This document shows positions 26,555 through 34,233 of a stretch of 64,000 nt of DNA, in pieces. The first letter of the stretch is position 1, and the number at the start of each line of letters is the position of its first letter. Both the position numbers and the translations under genes were made by a program. The notes below the pieces were generated by a model. That model was not told the origin of the DNA and did no database searches. It saw only the letters and a list, made by a program, of their open reading frames with translations. This DNA comes from G020348185 sp964525045 (GTDB taxonomy: Bacteria > Nitrospirota > Nitrospiria > Nitrospirales > UBA8639), in NCBI GenBank assembly GCA_964525045.1, contig CAZGFD010000001.1, positions 227,081-291,080 on the forward strand, written 5' to 3'.

Positions 26555-26845
26555 ATGAAGAGCACAGTTTCGACCCTGACAGTCTATTTTGACGAAAGCG
26601 GCATTCATGAGGATTCCGGCCATTGCATCGTGGCCGGTTTCGTGGCCAGCGATCAGGAATGGAATAAATTTGAGGCGAGATGGCACGCCGCTTCGGGGAA
26701 TGTCGTTTTTCATGGAAATGAGTTCATTGGCAGAAAACCCGGTGGGGAAAGAACAAAGACTTATAAAGGCTGTAGCGATCAAAAAGCAAAAGACTATTTA
26801 ACCGGTTTGATGAAAGGGATTACCTCCAGCCGGGTATCCTTATGA
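26555..26845 (+). pseudogene. DUF3800 gene, truncated after about 96 codons
   Basis: The N-terminus VYFDESGIHEDSGHCIVAGFVA is the hallmark of DUF3800, a family with an RNase H-like fold met in defence and mobile regions; full proteins are usually 200-300 residues. The frame ends at GITSSRVSL where the duplicated SUMF1 tail begins, so the 3' two-thirds have been lost at a recombination junction. It follows the Fic gene by 44 bases and may once have formed a unit with it. Confidence 0.7.
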
Positions 26846-26885
26846 CAGAATCCGCTATTCTGTTATATCTTCGCCAAGGAAGGGC

Positions 26886-27060
26886 TTGTCCAGCCAGAAC
26901 CCCAAAGGGTCCGAAAGAAGGCGACCGGAAAGTCTTGAGAGGCGGGTCTTGGGAAGATGAACCAAGAAGAATCCGCGTCACCGCTCGAGCGACAGCCGAA
27001 CCCGATTTTAGCGACCTGACGATAGGTTTTCGTTGCGCACAGGATATCGATAAAAAATAG
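26886..27060 (+). pseudogene. Duplicated 3' tail of the SUMF1-domain gene
   Basis: From PKGPKEGD to IGFRCAQDIDKK this repeats the last 55 or so codons of the gene at 13368-14234 with a few changes (for example D for E before FSDLT). The similarity begins abruptly at about 26886 and continues past the stop, through a 50-base spacer, into a copy of the nrdJ 3' end. An ATG at 26842 opens the frame, but the product would lack nearly the whole fold. Confidence 0.85.
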
Positions 27061-27116
27061 TTTCGCCTCTCTCCAACAAGAAACTCAAAACAGGATTTGC
27101 TCGAAATCCTACTACA

Positions 27117-27171
27117 AACACCCACTCGTATTTCCACACGTCTCACCCTTGAGACAGGTGCCGTTCCCCAC
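27117..27171. repeat. Displaced copy of the nrdJ 3' end (copy 2)
   Basis: About 55 bases with GTCTC-ACCCTT-GAGAC and ACAGGTGCCGTTCC, same orientation as nrdJ's own end and the copies at 14295 and 29485. It is followed by AAAGGTCTGCATCTAGCC, a variant of the island repeat also found after copy 1. Confidence 0.8.
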
Positions 27172-27461
27172 CAAAATTAAAGGTCTGCATCTAGCCATGA
27201 GCAGTCGTTAATTTTAATGGGGCCTGTATCGAAAGGTGCTGCGCGAATTGGTGCGAATAGGTTCTTGTTGGTTCTCCTGAGTGCCTCTGATCCGCATGTG
27301 GGCGACAAGCGGGAATACTCGGATCACTTTCTTCACTATCCTTTATTGGTCATGATCGACGGCACCAAGATATGACAATTATTAAGATTCCCCCTGGCCG
27401 GCTAGCAAAAAGTAGTGGGAAGTTAAACCTTAGGCAGTTACCGGAAACAAAAGGAGAAAAA

Positions 27462-27959
27462 ATGAATGATCTCCAGCCGTGGATAGAAAAGTTAAAAATT
27501 CATGACCTAGTGTCGGAGGCCACCTTGTCGATCGATCGACACGACTTAGACGGGTGGGCAAATTGTTTCACGGTGGATGGATTCGTTGGATTTGGTGATC
27601 GTTGCATTCGAGGGCGGGAAAAACTTCGTGAATACGCAAAAGTTCATGCTGATGTCGGGTCCCGGCATTTGACCACTTCTCCACTTTACAAAATTGCCGA
27701 AGACGGGCAAAACGCAACCGGTGCAGGGAACACCGTTGTGTTGGCACCTACGCCTCACGGCTTCAAGATTCTGTTTAGTGGAAGTTTTACGGACAAACTC
27801 AAAAAGGTAGATGACAAATGGTTGTTCGCAGAGCGATGGGTAAAGGGTGATGTGATTCCGGGTCGACCGGATTTCTTTCCAGGGTCTGCGGATCCCGATG
27901 TCGCAACACTGACGCAACCACTCTTTGAAGCGTTTCAACGGATAGGAGAGAAAGTCTAA
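27462..27959 (+). CDS. SnoaL/NTF2-like protein, dehydratase-type
   Basis: 165 residues, cytoplasmic. DLVSEATLSIDRHDLDGWANCFTVDGFVGFG is split over the first helices and strand of an NTF2 cone, then GREKLREYAKVHADVGSRHLTTSP and GSFTDKLKKVDDKWLFAERW, the SnoaL-like arrangement of scytalone-dehydratase relatives. The Asp-His pair (D near 20, H near 73) may be catalytic. I choose the ATG at 27462 for AAAAGGAGAAAAA upstream, not the earlier ATG at 27372. It is a single-gene module between island repeats, distinct from the NTF2-like gene at 21720. Confidence 0.85.
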   Translation: MNDLQPWIEKLKIHDLVSEATLSIDRHDLDGWANCFTVDGFVGFGDRCIRGREKLREYAKVHADVGSRHLTTSPLYKIAEDGQNATGAGNTVVLAPTPHGFKILFSGSFTDKLKKVDDKWLFAERWVKGDVIPGRPDFFPGSADPDVATLTQPLFEAFQRIGEKV

Positions 27960-27997
27960 GACGGATCGACTCAACAAGACATCTGATTCGGCTAAAG

Positions 27998-28021
27998 ATC
28001 GCTTATCGGCCAATTGCGGAC
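27998..28021. repeat. Island dispersed repeat, right-arm copy h
   Basis: ATCGCTTATCGGCCAATTGC followed by GGACATTAAG, matching the right arms at 16548 and 24567. Confidence 0.65.
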
Positions 28022-28121
28022 ATTAAGTTGAGTTTTGTATTTTTGGTGAGTGGCTTTTTATCTTTTCAAATAAAACCCCACTCGCATGAAATGCCACTTC
28101 CGTATCGAGCTTGCAGCCAAG

Positions 28122-28508
28122 CTATTCGAATACTGTGTTGCTAAGTGTTTTTACTTCCAGGCTTTTCCTGCTTAATTTTTTATTATTCCCCTTATCAATG
28201 GAGTAATCATCAAAGTGTTCAGCTGTATCACGCATTGTTTTTAAATCGGGAAGTGCCTTATCGAATTCAACTAAAGATGCTCTGATATGCGGTTCAATCT
28301 CTTTTACTTTAGACGCTAGTTCAGCCGCTCGACGTAATCGTGTTAATGCTACAATCAGAAAATCAATATCCGCAAATATTCGAAGTTTAAAATCATCATC
28401 TTCGGGCTCAACGGAATTTATCCGTCGACGTTGGAGTGAAATTGTCCACATTGCCGTATTGGCGAGTCTTCGTGCCCTCTCGTATGTAGCTTCAGGAGTT
28501 GGTATCAT
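28122..28508 (-). CDS. Hypothetical helical protein, possibly HEPN-like
   Basis: 128 residues, almost all helix, no signal or membrane span. Near residue 90, LKTMRDTAEHFDDYS contains R-D-x3-H, the spacing of the HEPN ribonuclease motif, and the preceding FADIDFLIVALTRLRRAAELA would be the first long helices. This fits small HEPN proteins found as toxins or defence parts, but the match rests on one motif. The partner nucleotidyltransferase expected in HEPN-MNT pairs is absent. The gene is AT-rich and lies just downstream of the cassette-like nuclease gene. Confidence 0.6.
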   Translation of the reverse strand: MIPTPEATYERARRLANTAMWTISLQRRRINSVEPEDDDFKLRIFADIDFLIVALTRLRRAAELASKVKEIEPHIRASLVEFDKALPDLKTMRDTAEHFDDYSIDKGNNKKLSRKSLEVKTLSNTVFE

Positions 28509-28543
28509 TAAAATTATTTTTTATCCAATCAAATAATCCGAGC

Positions 28544-28558
28544 ATCCGCTTCGGGTCG
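28544..28558. repeat. Island GGGTCG-hairpin repeat, copy c
   Basis: ATCCGCTTCGGGTCG followed by GTTGAT, with loose flanking arms. It lies between the HEPN-like gene and the attC-like site. Confidence 0.6.
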
Positions 28559-28604
28559 GTTGATGGCCTAGGCGAAAATTGAATGTTGGTAAATCCTTCT
28601 TGCC

Positions 28605-28669
28605 GTCTAACGTCTGCATTGAGAGGCGCGCGTTAGCGCGTCCTTCTCGACTGCGTTATTAGAAGCCTA
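28605..28669 (-). other. attC-like recombination site 1
   Basis: Read on the minus strand: TAGGCTTCTAATAACGCAG on the 5' side, a GC-rich stem GACGCGC-TAA-CGCGCGC, and GACGTTAGAC at the 3' end, where GTTAGAC fits the attC R' box GTTRRRY. The two sides pair along their length with unpaired bases, as attC sites do. TAGGCTTCTAA is the exact reverse complement of TTAGAAGCCTA, which lies at the far (upstream) border of the adjoining gene, as expected for a gene cassette. Confidence 0.6.
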
Positions 28670-29152
28670 TACCTTGAATTTGTTTTTTATGAGTCGCCAT
28701 TTATTCAAGTGCCATTTTAGATCTTTTTCCCATATTGCACAGTGAAATGATTTTATGTTTTTTGGTTCGTTTCTTCCTTTATACCTTTCCTCGAAGTAAT
28801 CCTGCAGCCACCCCATCCTAAAGATATAAAATCTATCCTCTCCAAGGTCCTCGCCCACAACAACAAATACACAAATTATTTTTCTATCAAGATCTGGGTT
28901 GCGTCCACGCACCCTCTGCTTTGTTGGAGTTAAATAAACATCCAAAAATTTTCTGATATCAAATTGCCAGGATACGCCATTCATTGCCTTTACCTGGATA
29001 TGACCAGTGACACCGTTGGCATATGCAAGAATATCGATATCAGGAACGTTTCCGGAGAATGGCGTAGCAATAATTCCAAGCCTACCTAATTCCGCAGTTA
29101 CAAGATGCTCGCCAATTTGCCCTGTTAATTTTGCACTTAAACCGGTTGCCAT
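28667..29152 (-). CDS. Nuclease-like protein (PD-(D/E)xK type) in an integron-type cassette
   Basis: 161 residues. GQIGEHLVTAELGRLG gives the first helix with glutamate (about 15), then GNVPDIDILAYANG and GHIQVKAMNG supply the D...(Q)xK core of a PD-(D/E)xK fold (D about 38, K about 55), as in DUF4365-like or group I intron endonucleases. The gene fills its module tightly: the start is 21 bases from one border and the stop TAG is inside the attC-like R'' arm. Such tightly framed small nuclease-like genes are common integron cargo. The target is unknown. Confidence 0.7.
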   Translation of the reverse strand: MATGLSAKLTGQIGEHLVTAELGRLGIIATPFSGNVPDIDILAYANGVTGHIQVKAMNGVSWQFDIRKFLDVYLTPTKQRVRGRNPDLDRKIICVFVVVGEDLGEDRFYIFRMGWLQDYFEERYKGRNEPKNIKSFHCAIWEKDLKWHLNKWRLIKNKFKV

Positions 29153-29167
29153 CGTCTTTCCTTAGGC

Positions 29168-29271
29168 TTCTAACAATGCTTAGTCGGATCCGTGTAAGAG
29201 GACAAGTCTTCGAAAATCTGTCCGGATAACACGCATCGAGTTTTCTGAACAGTATGCCAGAATTGTTGGAT
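29168..29271 (-). other. attC-like recombination site 2
   Basis: On the minus strand it runs from ATCCAAC (R'' consensus RYYYAAC) to GTTAGAA. Inner arms CTGTCC.../...GGACAAG and GCGTGTTAT/ACACGG pair around a loop TCTTCGAAAAT, and the outer ATCCAACAATTC pairs with GCATTGTTAGA. Length about 104 bases. It lies directly upstream of the nuclease-like gene, so sites 1 and 2 frame one 563-bp cassette (28611-29173). Confidence 0.5.
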
Positions 29272-29370
29272 CTTCAATTAATTACGACCACAAGTCTAGT
29301 TATTTTGGCATCTTATGCGGATCTGGATAATGTCACCTATTCGAATAAACTCACATCACCACGATGTCTG

Positions 29371-29540
29371 CTTTGGGTCGTGAGCAGTCATTAAACTGAG
29401 AAAAAAAGCCGCGAAGTCCTAGAGAATAATTCTCCAAAACTGCCGCGGCCTTTCCTGATTTTGGTGCCCTTACGACTAAATTATGAACACCCGCTTGTAC
29501 TTCCACACGTCTCACACTTGAGACAGGTGCCGTTCCGAAC
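29371..29540. repeat. Displaced copy of the nrdJ 3' end and terminator (copy 1)
   Basis: 170 bases that align without gaps to 36318-36487; by hand count 154 positions agree. It includes the GGGTCG core, the GCCGCGGCC terminator hairpin, the nrdJ stop region and the last codons up to CGTTCCGAAC. With the true copy it forms direct repeats around the Gabija segment. Island repeat copy d (GTCTGCTTTGGGTCG, 29366-29380) overlaps its left end. Confidence 0.9.
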
Positions 29541-29551
29541 CAAACTAAAAA

Positions 29552-29575
29552 GTCTGCATCCGGCCAAAGCCAGAC
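29552..29575. repeat. Island dispersed repeat, copy i
   Basis: GTCTGCATCCGGCCAAAGCC followed by AGAC, with GTCTG/CAGAC ends. It lies directly inside copy 1 of the nrdJ end. The remaining bases to 29646 show no gene. Confidence 0.6.
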
Positions 29576-29646
29576 ATAGTTAAAAAGTAACCCCGAGGTA
29601 TGCCCTCTATTGTTATTCAAGAAGAGAAAGAATCGTAGAATCTCAG

Positions 29647-31041
29647 TTAGATTGTTAGTTCCATTAGAGCTATCGTCTTTGAACCACGGGTTAGCGCCAC
29701 ATATAGGTCTTTGTGGTTTCCCCATTTTTGCTGCCAGTTAGAATCACGAAGAATTAGGGCGTGGTCGAATTCGAGACCTTTGACCAGTAAGGAGCTCCCG
29801 ATACAACGATAGACATTGCTACGGCTTTGATATTTTCTTTTTCCGACTTCATCAGCGTACAGGGTCTTTAGATCGGTGCACGTATCACGATATTCTTCTA
29901 CAATACATTTCAGCGCGTTAACTGATTCCTTTAACTTGCATGATGTTCCAGCAATACGCTCGGTATATTCGAGCAGGTCAAATACTAATTGCGGGGTAGT
30001 CCCAGTGGTATGCTTTTCACATAGCAGCCGTCTGTCATCTCGCCGTGGTCGCTGATTTTCCCCTTTTAGTATCTTACAAAAAAAATTCTTATCATTTTCT
30101 GATACCCCTCCATAAGCCCTTTTAAGAAAAACGAGGGCAGCATTCGATTTCTCTGTGGGCGATCCATCAGAAAGCGAAATAATCAGAGAACGTAAATCCG
30201 AAAGCTCATTGGGCTCCAAAACGCGGTATTTGTTATTCACAAGCGTAGTTTCAATACTGGCGGGCAAGGGTCTCGCCTTACGGCGGATCACGCATATCCT
30301 GCCCTGCTTCTCGTGAGTGAGACGAATAAGCAGAGGGCCGAGATCGGAAAATCTAACCGTGCGCCTTTCTATGGGAGAGTTCAGGTAGTTTGGCTCCCGA
30401 CCTTGCCGGAACTCGGATCGAGTGTCTAAAAGCCAGCGACCAAGCATCTCATTCCCAGCCTTAATCCATCTGTGCGGAGTTTCCAACGCACCAAGATTGT
30501 TGGCAAACTCACCCGTAACATCGCACCAGCTAATAAGAGGGGCATCCCCAAACCCGAAGATGCCCTGTAAATCGTCGCCCAGAACACGGCAAGGGAGAAG
30601 CGCTTTGAGCTGTATAATCAACTGGTGCATCGGGACCGTGCAGTCCTGGTACTCGTCAACAATGATCCCGTTATAAGAATTAAGAACGCCGAGCTTCACG
30701 AAGCCCTTATGCAGAAGGCTCGACATAGCAGCATACACATCATTCCAGTGCGCTATTTCTGTTGATCCCGTGTAGCCGGCATTGTTTGGATATTTTCTGA
30801 CCCAACCCCAAGACCAGCCAGCGATCGTGTCAACGTGGTATTTAGCCGTAGAGACACTCTGCTGGCGGAACCTTTGCCTAAGAGCGTCCACTCCTGCATT
30901 CGTGTGTGTCAGAATGAGCTGACGGCCGTTGCAATACGTGCCGACTGTCCTGACAATGGCTTCTGTCTTTCCGCAACCCGCAGGAGATTCCACGAATCCA
31001 GACGAGGCTTGAGCAATCTCTTGATAAACCTCATCACTCAT
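29647..31041 (-). CDS. gajB: GajB, UvrD-like helicase of a Gabija anti-phage system
   Basis: 464 residues. Superfamily 1 motifs in order: FVESPAGCGKTEAIVRTV (Walker A, about residue 20), LTHTNAGVDALRQR (motif Ia), GIIVDEYQDCTVPMHQ (motif II, DExQD type), LGDDLQGIFGFGD (motif III), VLEPNELSDLRSL region, and LVKGLEFDHALIL then DLYVALTRGSKTI (motifs V-VI). In Gabija, GajB pairs with the GajA nuclease and responds to DNA ends or nucleotide loss during infection. The ATG at 31041 (MSDEVYQEI) overlaps the gajA stop by eight bases. The length compares well with 494 residues in the Bacillus type protein. Confidence 0.85.
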   Translation of the reverse strand: MSDEVYQEIAQASSGFVESPAGCGKTEAIVRTVGTYCNGRQLILTHTNAGVDALRQRFRQQSVSTAKYHVDTIAGWSWGWVRKYPNNAGYTGSTEIAHWNDVYAAMSSLLHKGFVKLGVLNSYNGIIVDEYQDCTVPMHQLIIQLKALLPCRVLGDDLQGIFGFGDAPLISWCDVTGEFANNLGALETPHRWIKAGNEMLGRWLLDTRSEFRQGREPNYLNSPIERRTVRFSDLGPLLIRLTHEKQGRICVIRRKARPLPASIETTLVNNKYRVLEPNELSDLRSLIISLSDGSPTEKSNAALVFLKRAYGGVSENDKNFFCKILKGENQRPRRDDRRLLCEKHTTGTTPQLVFDLLEYTERIAGTSCKLKESVNALKCIVEEYRDTCTDLKTLYADEVGKRKYQSRSNVYRCIGSSLLVKGLEFDHALILRDSNWQQKWGNHKDLYVALTRGSKTIALMELTI

Positions 31042-32767
31042 TTCGCTGTACCCAAGTCCACAGCGCATCGAGCCGTGATTTGAGGAGGCTTGTCTCTGGC
31101 AAAAGCGGAAGTGCAAAAGCAAATGTCTTTTCGGCGTAGTCGATGCGCTTTATCCATTTGCGTTTGTTCGCCAAGTCTCCCATTGCCCACCTCAATAGGC
31201 TACTTTCCGGCCAGACGACAGGATCATTACCAAGATTTTGATCTTGAACTTGAGGCTCTTTAAGAATAGCGTCAATGACAGTTGAATGCTCCAGGGTATC
31301 GTGACTGTTACAAATGATTTTGAGCAATTCTGGGATGTAATGCCACGGCAAATCAGCAAAGACTTGGCGCTCTGTTGAGTTGTCGTTATCCCATTGGCAG
31401 ATATGAGCGCCACAGTCTCTCAGGTCTTGAATAACTGTGGCAGGAAGATGATCAGGTGCATCGTTATCGCACAAGACGGCTACTTGATAGCCGAGAGCAA
31501 TGAGCTGGTCACACACAGGTTTTACCTTTTGCGCTCCACCACAGTTTAAATAAGTTGTCGCGAGGCTCCATACAGACGGAGTGTCCGCATCAAAGCGGTA
31601 ATAATCGTATGCCCGTAGGCATCCAATTTCAGTGGAGCCTTCACAGCAAATTATCTTGCTGCCAAGAAATGCTTCCGCATTGCCGCGGACTTGTCCCTGT
31701 ATTTCGGGTACAACTGCCAAGCTCTCCAGACAAACTGTTCCCGCCGCGTCGCGCTTGCAAACATAAAGCTCATTGGCATCCACGACAAGCTCTCTTATTA
31801 CAACAGGGGAGTGCGTCGTCGCAAAAATCTGTTGGTTAGAGTTCTTGAGTTTGTGGATTAAACCGCGAATACGGTGGGGTTCAAGCCCTATTTCAAGCTC
31901 ATCAATAAGGGAAATATTTTTCCCACCATGCAGCTTCATCTGCATAGCTGCGCTGATCAGTCTCTTGGTGCCGCTCCCCTTGTTGCGCAACGGCACATTG
32001 TTCTCATGCAATGACAGTGCACCAGTGCCGACTGATTGGCGTTGCATGTCGATTCTTGGTGATAGGTCAGAAAGGTTGACCCCCGTATTCTTGGCCTCTG
32101 TTTTGATTGTGCTGGCAACATTCTGACACCCTTGGATGCTTTCATGGTGAGATATATCGCTTTCGCGCAGGTCGCGAGCAAGCGCCGAAAGAACGGTATT
32201 AAGATTACCCTCACCGTCCTCACTTAAGCGCGTTAAAATAGTATTACGCCCCCAAGTGAAGTGAAAATCGGAAAAGATATCGATACGGCTCATTCCCAGC
32301 ACTGCGCGGTCAGCCGCATAGATTGGCTTTCTATCCTGGCCTTCCCCCTCATCGCGCCCTTTGACCACAAACCATTTCGGTTCAAGGCTTTCATCAACCC
32401 GGAGAGAAACAGAGACGGCAGTAGGTCCGTCAGGCTCTGGTTCCGGCAACGGCCCTGTATCTGCGATACCGCATTTATATTGGGCAAATTTCCTCTCTTG
32501 GAAGAAACTCCTGATGTTAGGCTGTTCTTCATCCCAATCGACGAGCGTGATCTGGATGACAATGTCTCGACCCACATCTTGGTTGAAGAAATCCGAATCA
32601 TCAAAAGACACAGTGGAACGCGGGGAAAGGGCGTAATCCAGCGCAGTTAGGATCGTCGTCTTGCAAGTGTCTCCCGGGCCAACAATGCAGTTAAAATTTC
32701 CCTTCACTATCCAGGAAAGGGATTTGATGCCGCGAAAATTCCTGATTTCGAGATGCTTGATTCGCAA
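31034..32767 (-). CDS. gajA: GajA, OLD-family ATPase-TOPRIM endonuclease of a Gabija system
   Basis: 577 residues, against 578 for the founding Bacillus GajA. Residues 1-350 form an ABC-type ATPase: N-terminal IKHLEIRNFRGIKSL, P-loop VGPGDTCKTTILTALDYAL (about 26), signature NKGSGTKRLISAAMQM, Walker B ISLIDELEIGLEP and switch FATTHSPVVI. From about 370 a TOPRIM domain follows: IICCEGSTEIGCLRAYD (catalytic Glu) and VAVLCDNDAP (DxD). The P-loop is unusual, with Cys where the last glycine of GxxxxGK stands. The start codon is TTG. It is co-translated with gajB. Class 2 OLD plus UvrD helicase is the definition of Gabija. Confidence 0.85.
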   Translation of the reverse strand: MRIKHLEIRNFRGIKSLSWIVKGNFNCIVGPGDTCKTTILTALDYALSPRSTVSFDDSDFFNQDVGRDIVIQITLVDWDEEQPNIRSFFQERKFAQYKCGIADTGPLPEPEPDGPTAVSVSLRVDESLEPKWFVVKGRDEGEGQDRKPIYAADRAVLGMSRIDIFSDFHFTWGRNTILTRLSEDGEGNLNTVLSALARDLRESDISHHESIQGCQNVASTIKTEAKNTGVNLSDLSPRIDMQRQSVGTGALSLHENNVPLRNKGSGTKRLISAAMQMKLHGGKNISLIDELEIGLEPHRIRGLIHKLKNSNQQIFATTHSPVVIRELVVDANELYVCKRDAAGTVCLESLAVVPEIQGQVRGNAEAFLGSKIICCEGSTEIGCLRAYDYYRFDADTPSVWSLATTYLNCGGAQKVKPVCDQLIALGYQVAVLCDNDAPDHLPATVIQDLRDCGAHICQWDNDNSTERQVFADLPWHYIPELLKIICNSHDTLEHSTVIDAILKEPQVQDQNLGNDPVVWPESSLLRWAMGDLANKRKWIKRIDYAEKTFAFALPLLPETSLLKSRLDALWTWVQRNE

Positions 32768-32831
32768 TTATTGGCCTAAACTTGTGTTTAGTAATAATAT
32801 GGGCATGCAATAGTTTCCATTCTGACCGAAC

Positions 32832-32865
32832 GTCCGCTTTGGGTCGGTTCGGGCCATTAACGGAC
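32832..32865. repeat. Island GGGTCG-hairpin repeat, copy e
   Basis: GTCCGCTTTGGGTCG closed by CGGAC, with CGAAC/GTTCG as a second pair of arms. It lies between gajA and the 311-residue gene upstream. Confidence 0.65.
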
Positions 32866-32902
32866 ACTAAATGAGCCCCAATAGTTTGATTAGATCGTCA
32901 AA

Positions 32903-33838
32903 TCAAATTTCATTAATATCCTCGTCATCCGAGGTATAAAAGTGGACTCCAGGTAAACCTACCATATTCATTATTTCTAGCCGCTCAGTTTTATTGGCCA
33001 GCTGCTCGTATAGCTGCTCAAGTTCCCCCATTACAAGGGCCTTGGCAGTGTCTGTTTGAAAACAATCAAGGTAGTCATCAATCAATGCAGGGTCAAACGC
33101 CAAAGGAGGGATGTTTCTCAAAAATTTAAGATATCCTGATGAGTTTTTTGTATTCATTAAAAACACAAGAAGTTCTTTCCAGAGAACATCTTCGTCGGAG
33201 ATATTGACATTTGATAAAAATATAGATTCAGCCTTGGAGCCATGGCGCAACTCATATGTATAGAGGTTTAAAGATCGTGCTTGCTCACTAATTATTCCAT
33301 AGATTGTGGATGAAATTTTTATTATTAAATTACTAATAAATTGACGGTATCGGTTGTCATTTTTTAAACCAAGCAGGGAAGATTGGGTGTCGATAGTAGT
33401 AACAAGTTGTTTGCTTAAAAAATCACAAAAATGTTTTTGTTCTTTTCTAGTACTGTAGACGGACGAGAGAGAAAAACGACTATACCTTAATGACTTGTAA
33501 AAGGCACTTAGCAGATCAAGAAAATCGTTGTGAGGGGTTCCAAAATTCACATCGACTTTCTTTTTTATTCTAGCGAGAAGCTTACGATGATTATGCGTTA
33601 TCAATGATTTCTCAAATAATTCTGGACTACTTAATTCATCATATTCTAATAAGACAACTGAAATTTTTAAGAGTCGTTCAATACCTACAGATAGGTTGTA
33701 AAGAACAATAAAAAGCTCTTCGTCGATATCAAGATTTTTCATTTGATGAAAACCACGCATTCCATCATATATGAACGCGCCGGATATACTTAGCTCCTCG
33801 CCTAGATTAAAGTTTTTCCAAAAATCAGCAGGTTTCAT
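32903..33838 (-). CDS. Unknown 311-residue helical protein upstream of Gabija
   Basis: I do not recognise a family. No signal peptide or membrane span; the sequence is mostly helix and AT-rich. LFIVLYNLSVGIERLLKISVVLLEYDEL (split over two helices, about 45-70) followed by HNHRKLLARIKKK is reminiscent of HEPN or ApeA-like domains, where a long helix with Glu-Arg and a nearby RxxxxH act in RNA cleavage, but no clear RxxxxH is present. ATG at 33838 is used; a TTG nine bases upstream is possible. Same strand as gajA-gajB, but separated by an island repeat, so probably its own module. Confidence 0.6.
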   Translation of the reverse strand: MKPADFWKNFNLGEELSISGAFIYDGMRGFHQMKNLDIDEELFIVLYNLSVGIERLLKISVVLLEYDELSSPELFEKSLITHNHRKLLARIKKKVDVNFGTPHNDFLDLLSAFYKSLRYSRFSLSSVYSTRKEQKHFCDFLSKQLVTTIDTQSSLLGLKNDNRYRQFISNLIIKISSTIYGIISEQARSLNLYTYELRHGSKAESIFLSNVNISDEDVLWKELLVFLMNTKNSSGYLKFLRNIPPLAFDPALIDDYLDCFQTDTAKALVMGELEQLYEQLANKTERLEIMNMVGLPGVHFYTSDDEDINEI

Positions 33839-34233
33839 TTCACTCAATTTCTTTCATATTTTAGCCAAAAGGGGTCGTTTATGAGCTGGTTTTATCTTAC
33901 AAAACTGCCAACTCACAAGCCTGCATAAAAGACTATCCATAATCTGTAAAGATAATCTTTTTTTGAATTAATTAATAAATAAATCACCCTGAACACACAT
34001 AACTAAAGGCCAAAGATTCCCAAATTAAAGCAGAAAAATTTTCAGGCGTTTTAAAATCTTGATGATTGTCAATCATTAATTCCTTGGTCCTTTAATCACT
34101 CCCAGTTGTTTTATCTTTGGGCATGTTATTGATTCGTTGACCGTCACATGGCGATCTGCACTGTTAGAGGTACTGCGTGTTGCAGCGCATCCTCTTGGAA
34201 AGAGTCGAGAGGTACAAGAGCCGAGGGGGTGTC
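33839..34233. other. AT-rich non-coding stretch
   Basis: 395 bases between two minus-strand genes. It contains promoter-like AT-rich sequence (TTGAATTAATTAATAAATAA) for the 311-residue gene and a weak AAAAGGGGTCGTTT at about 33867 recalling the island repeat core. No gene seen. Confidence 0.4.

Noticed and set aside
29351..29725. 124-codon frame over the displaced nrdJ end
   Set aside because: It is the antisense-frame shadow of a duplicated nrdJ tail; the same shadow occurs at the true nrdJ end (36328-36534).
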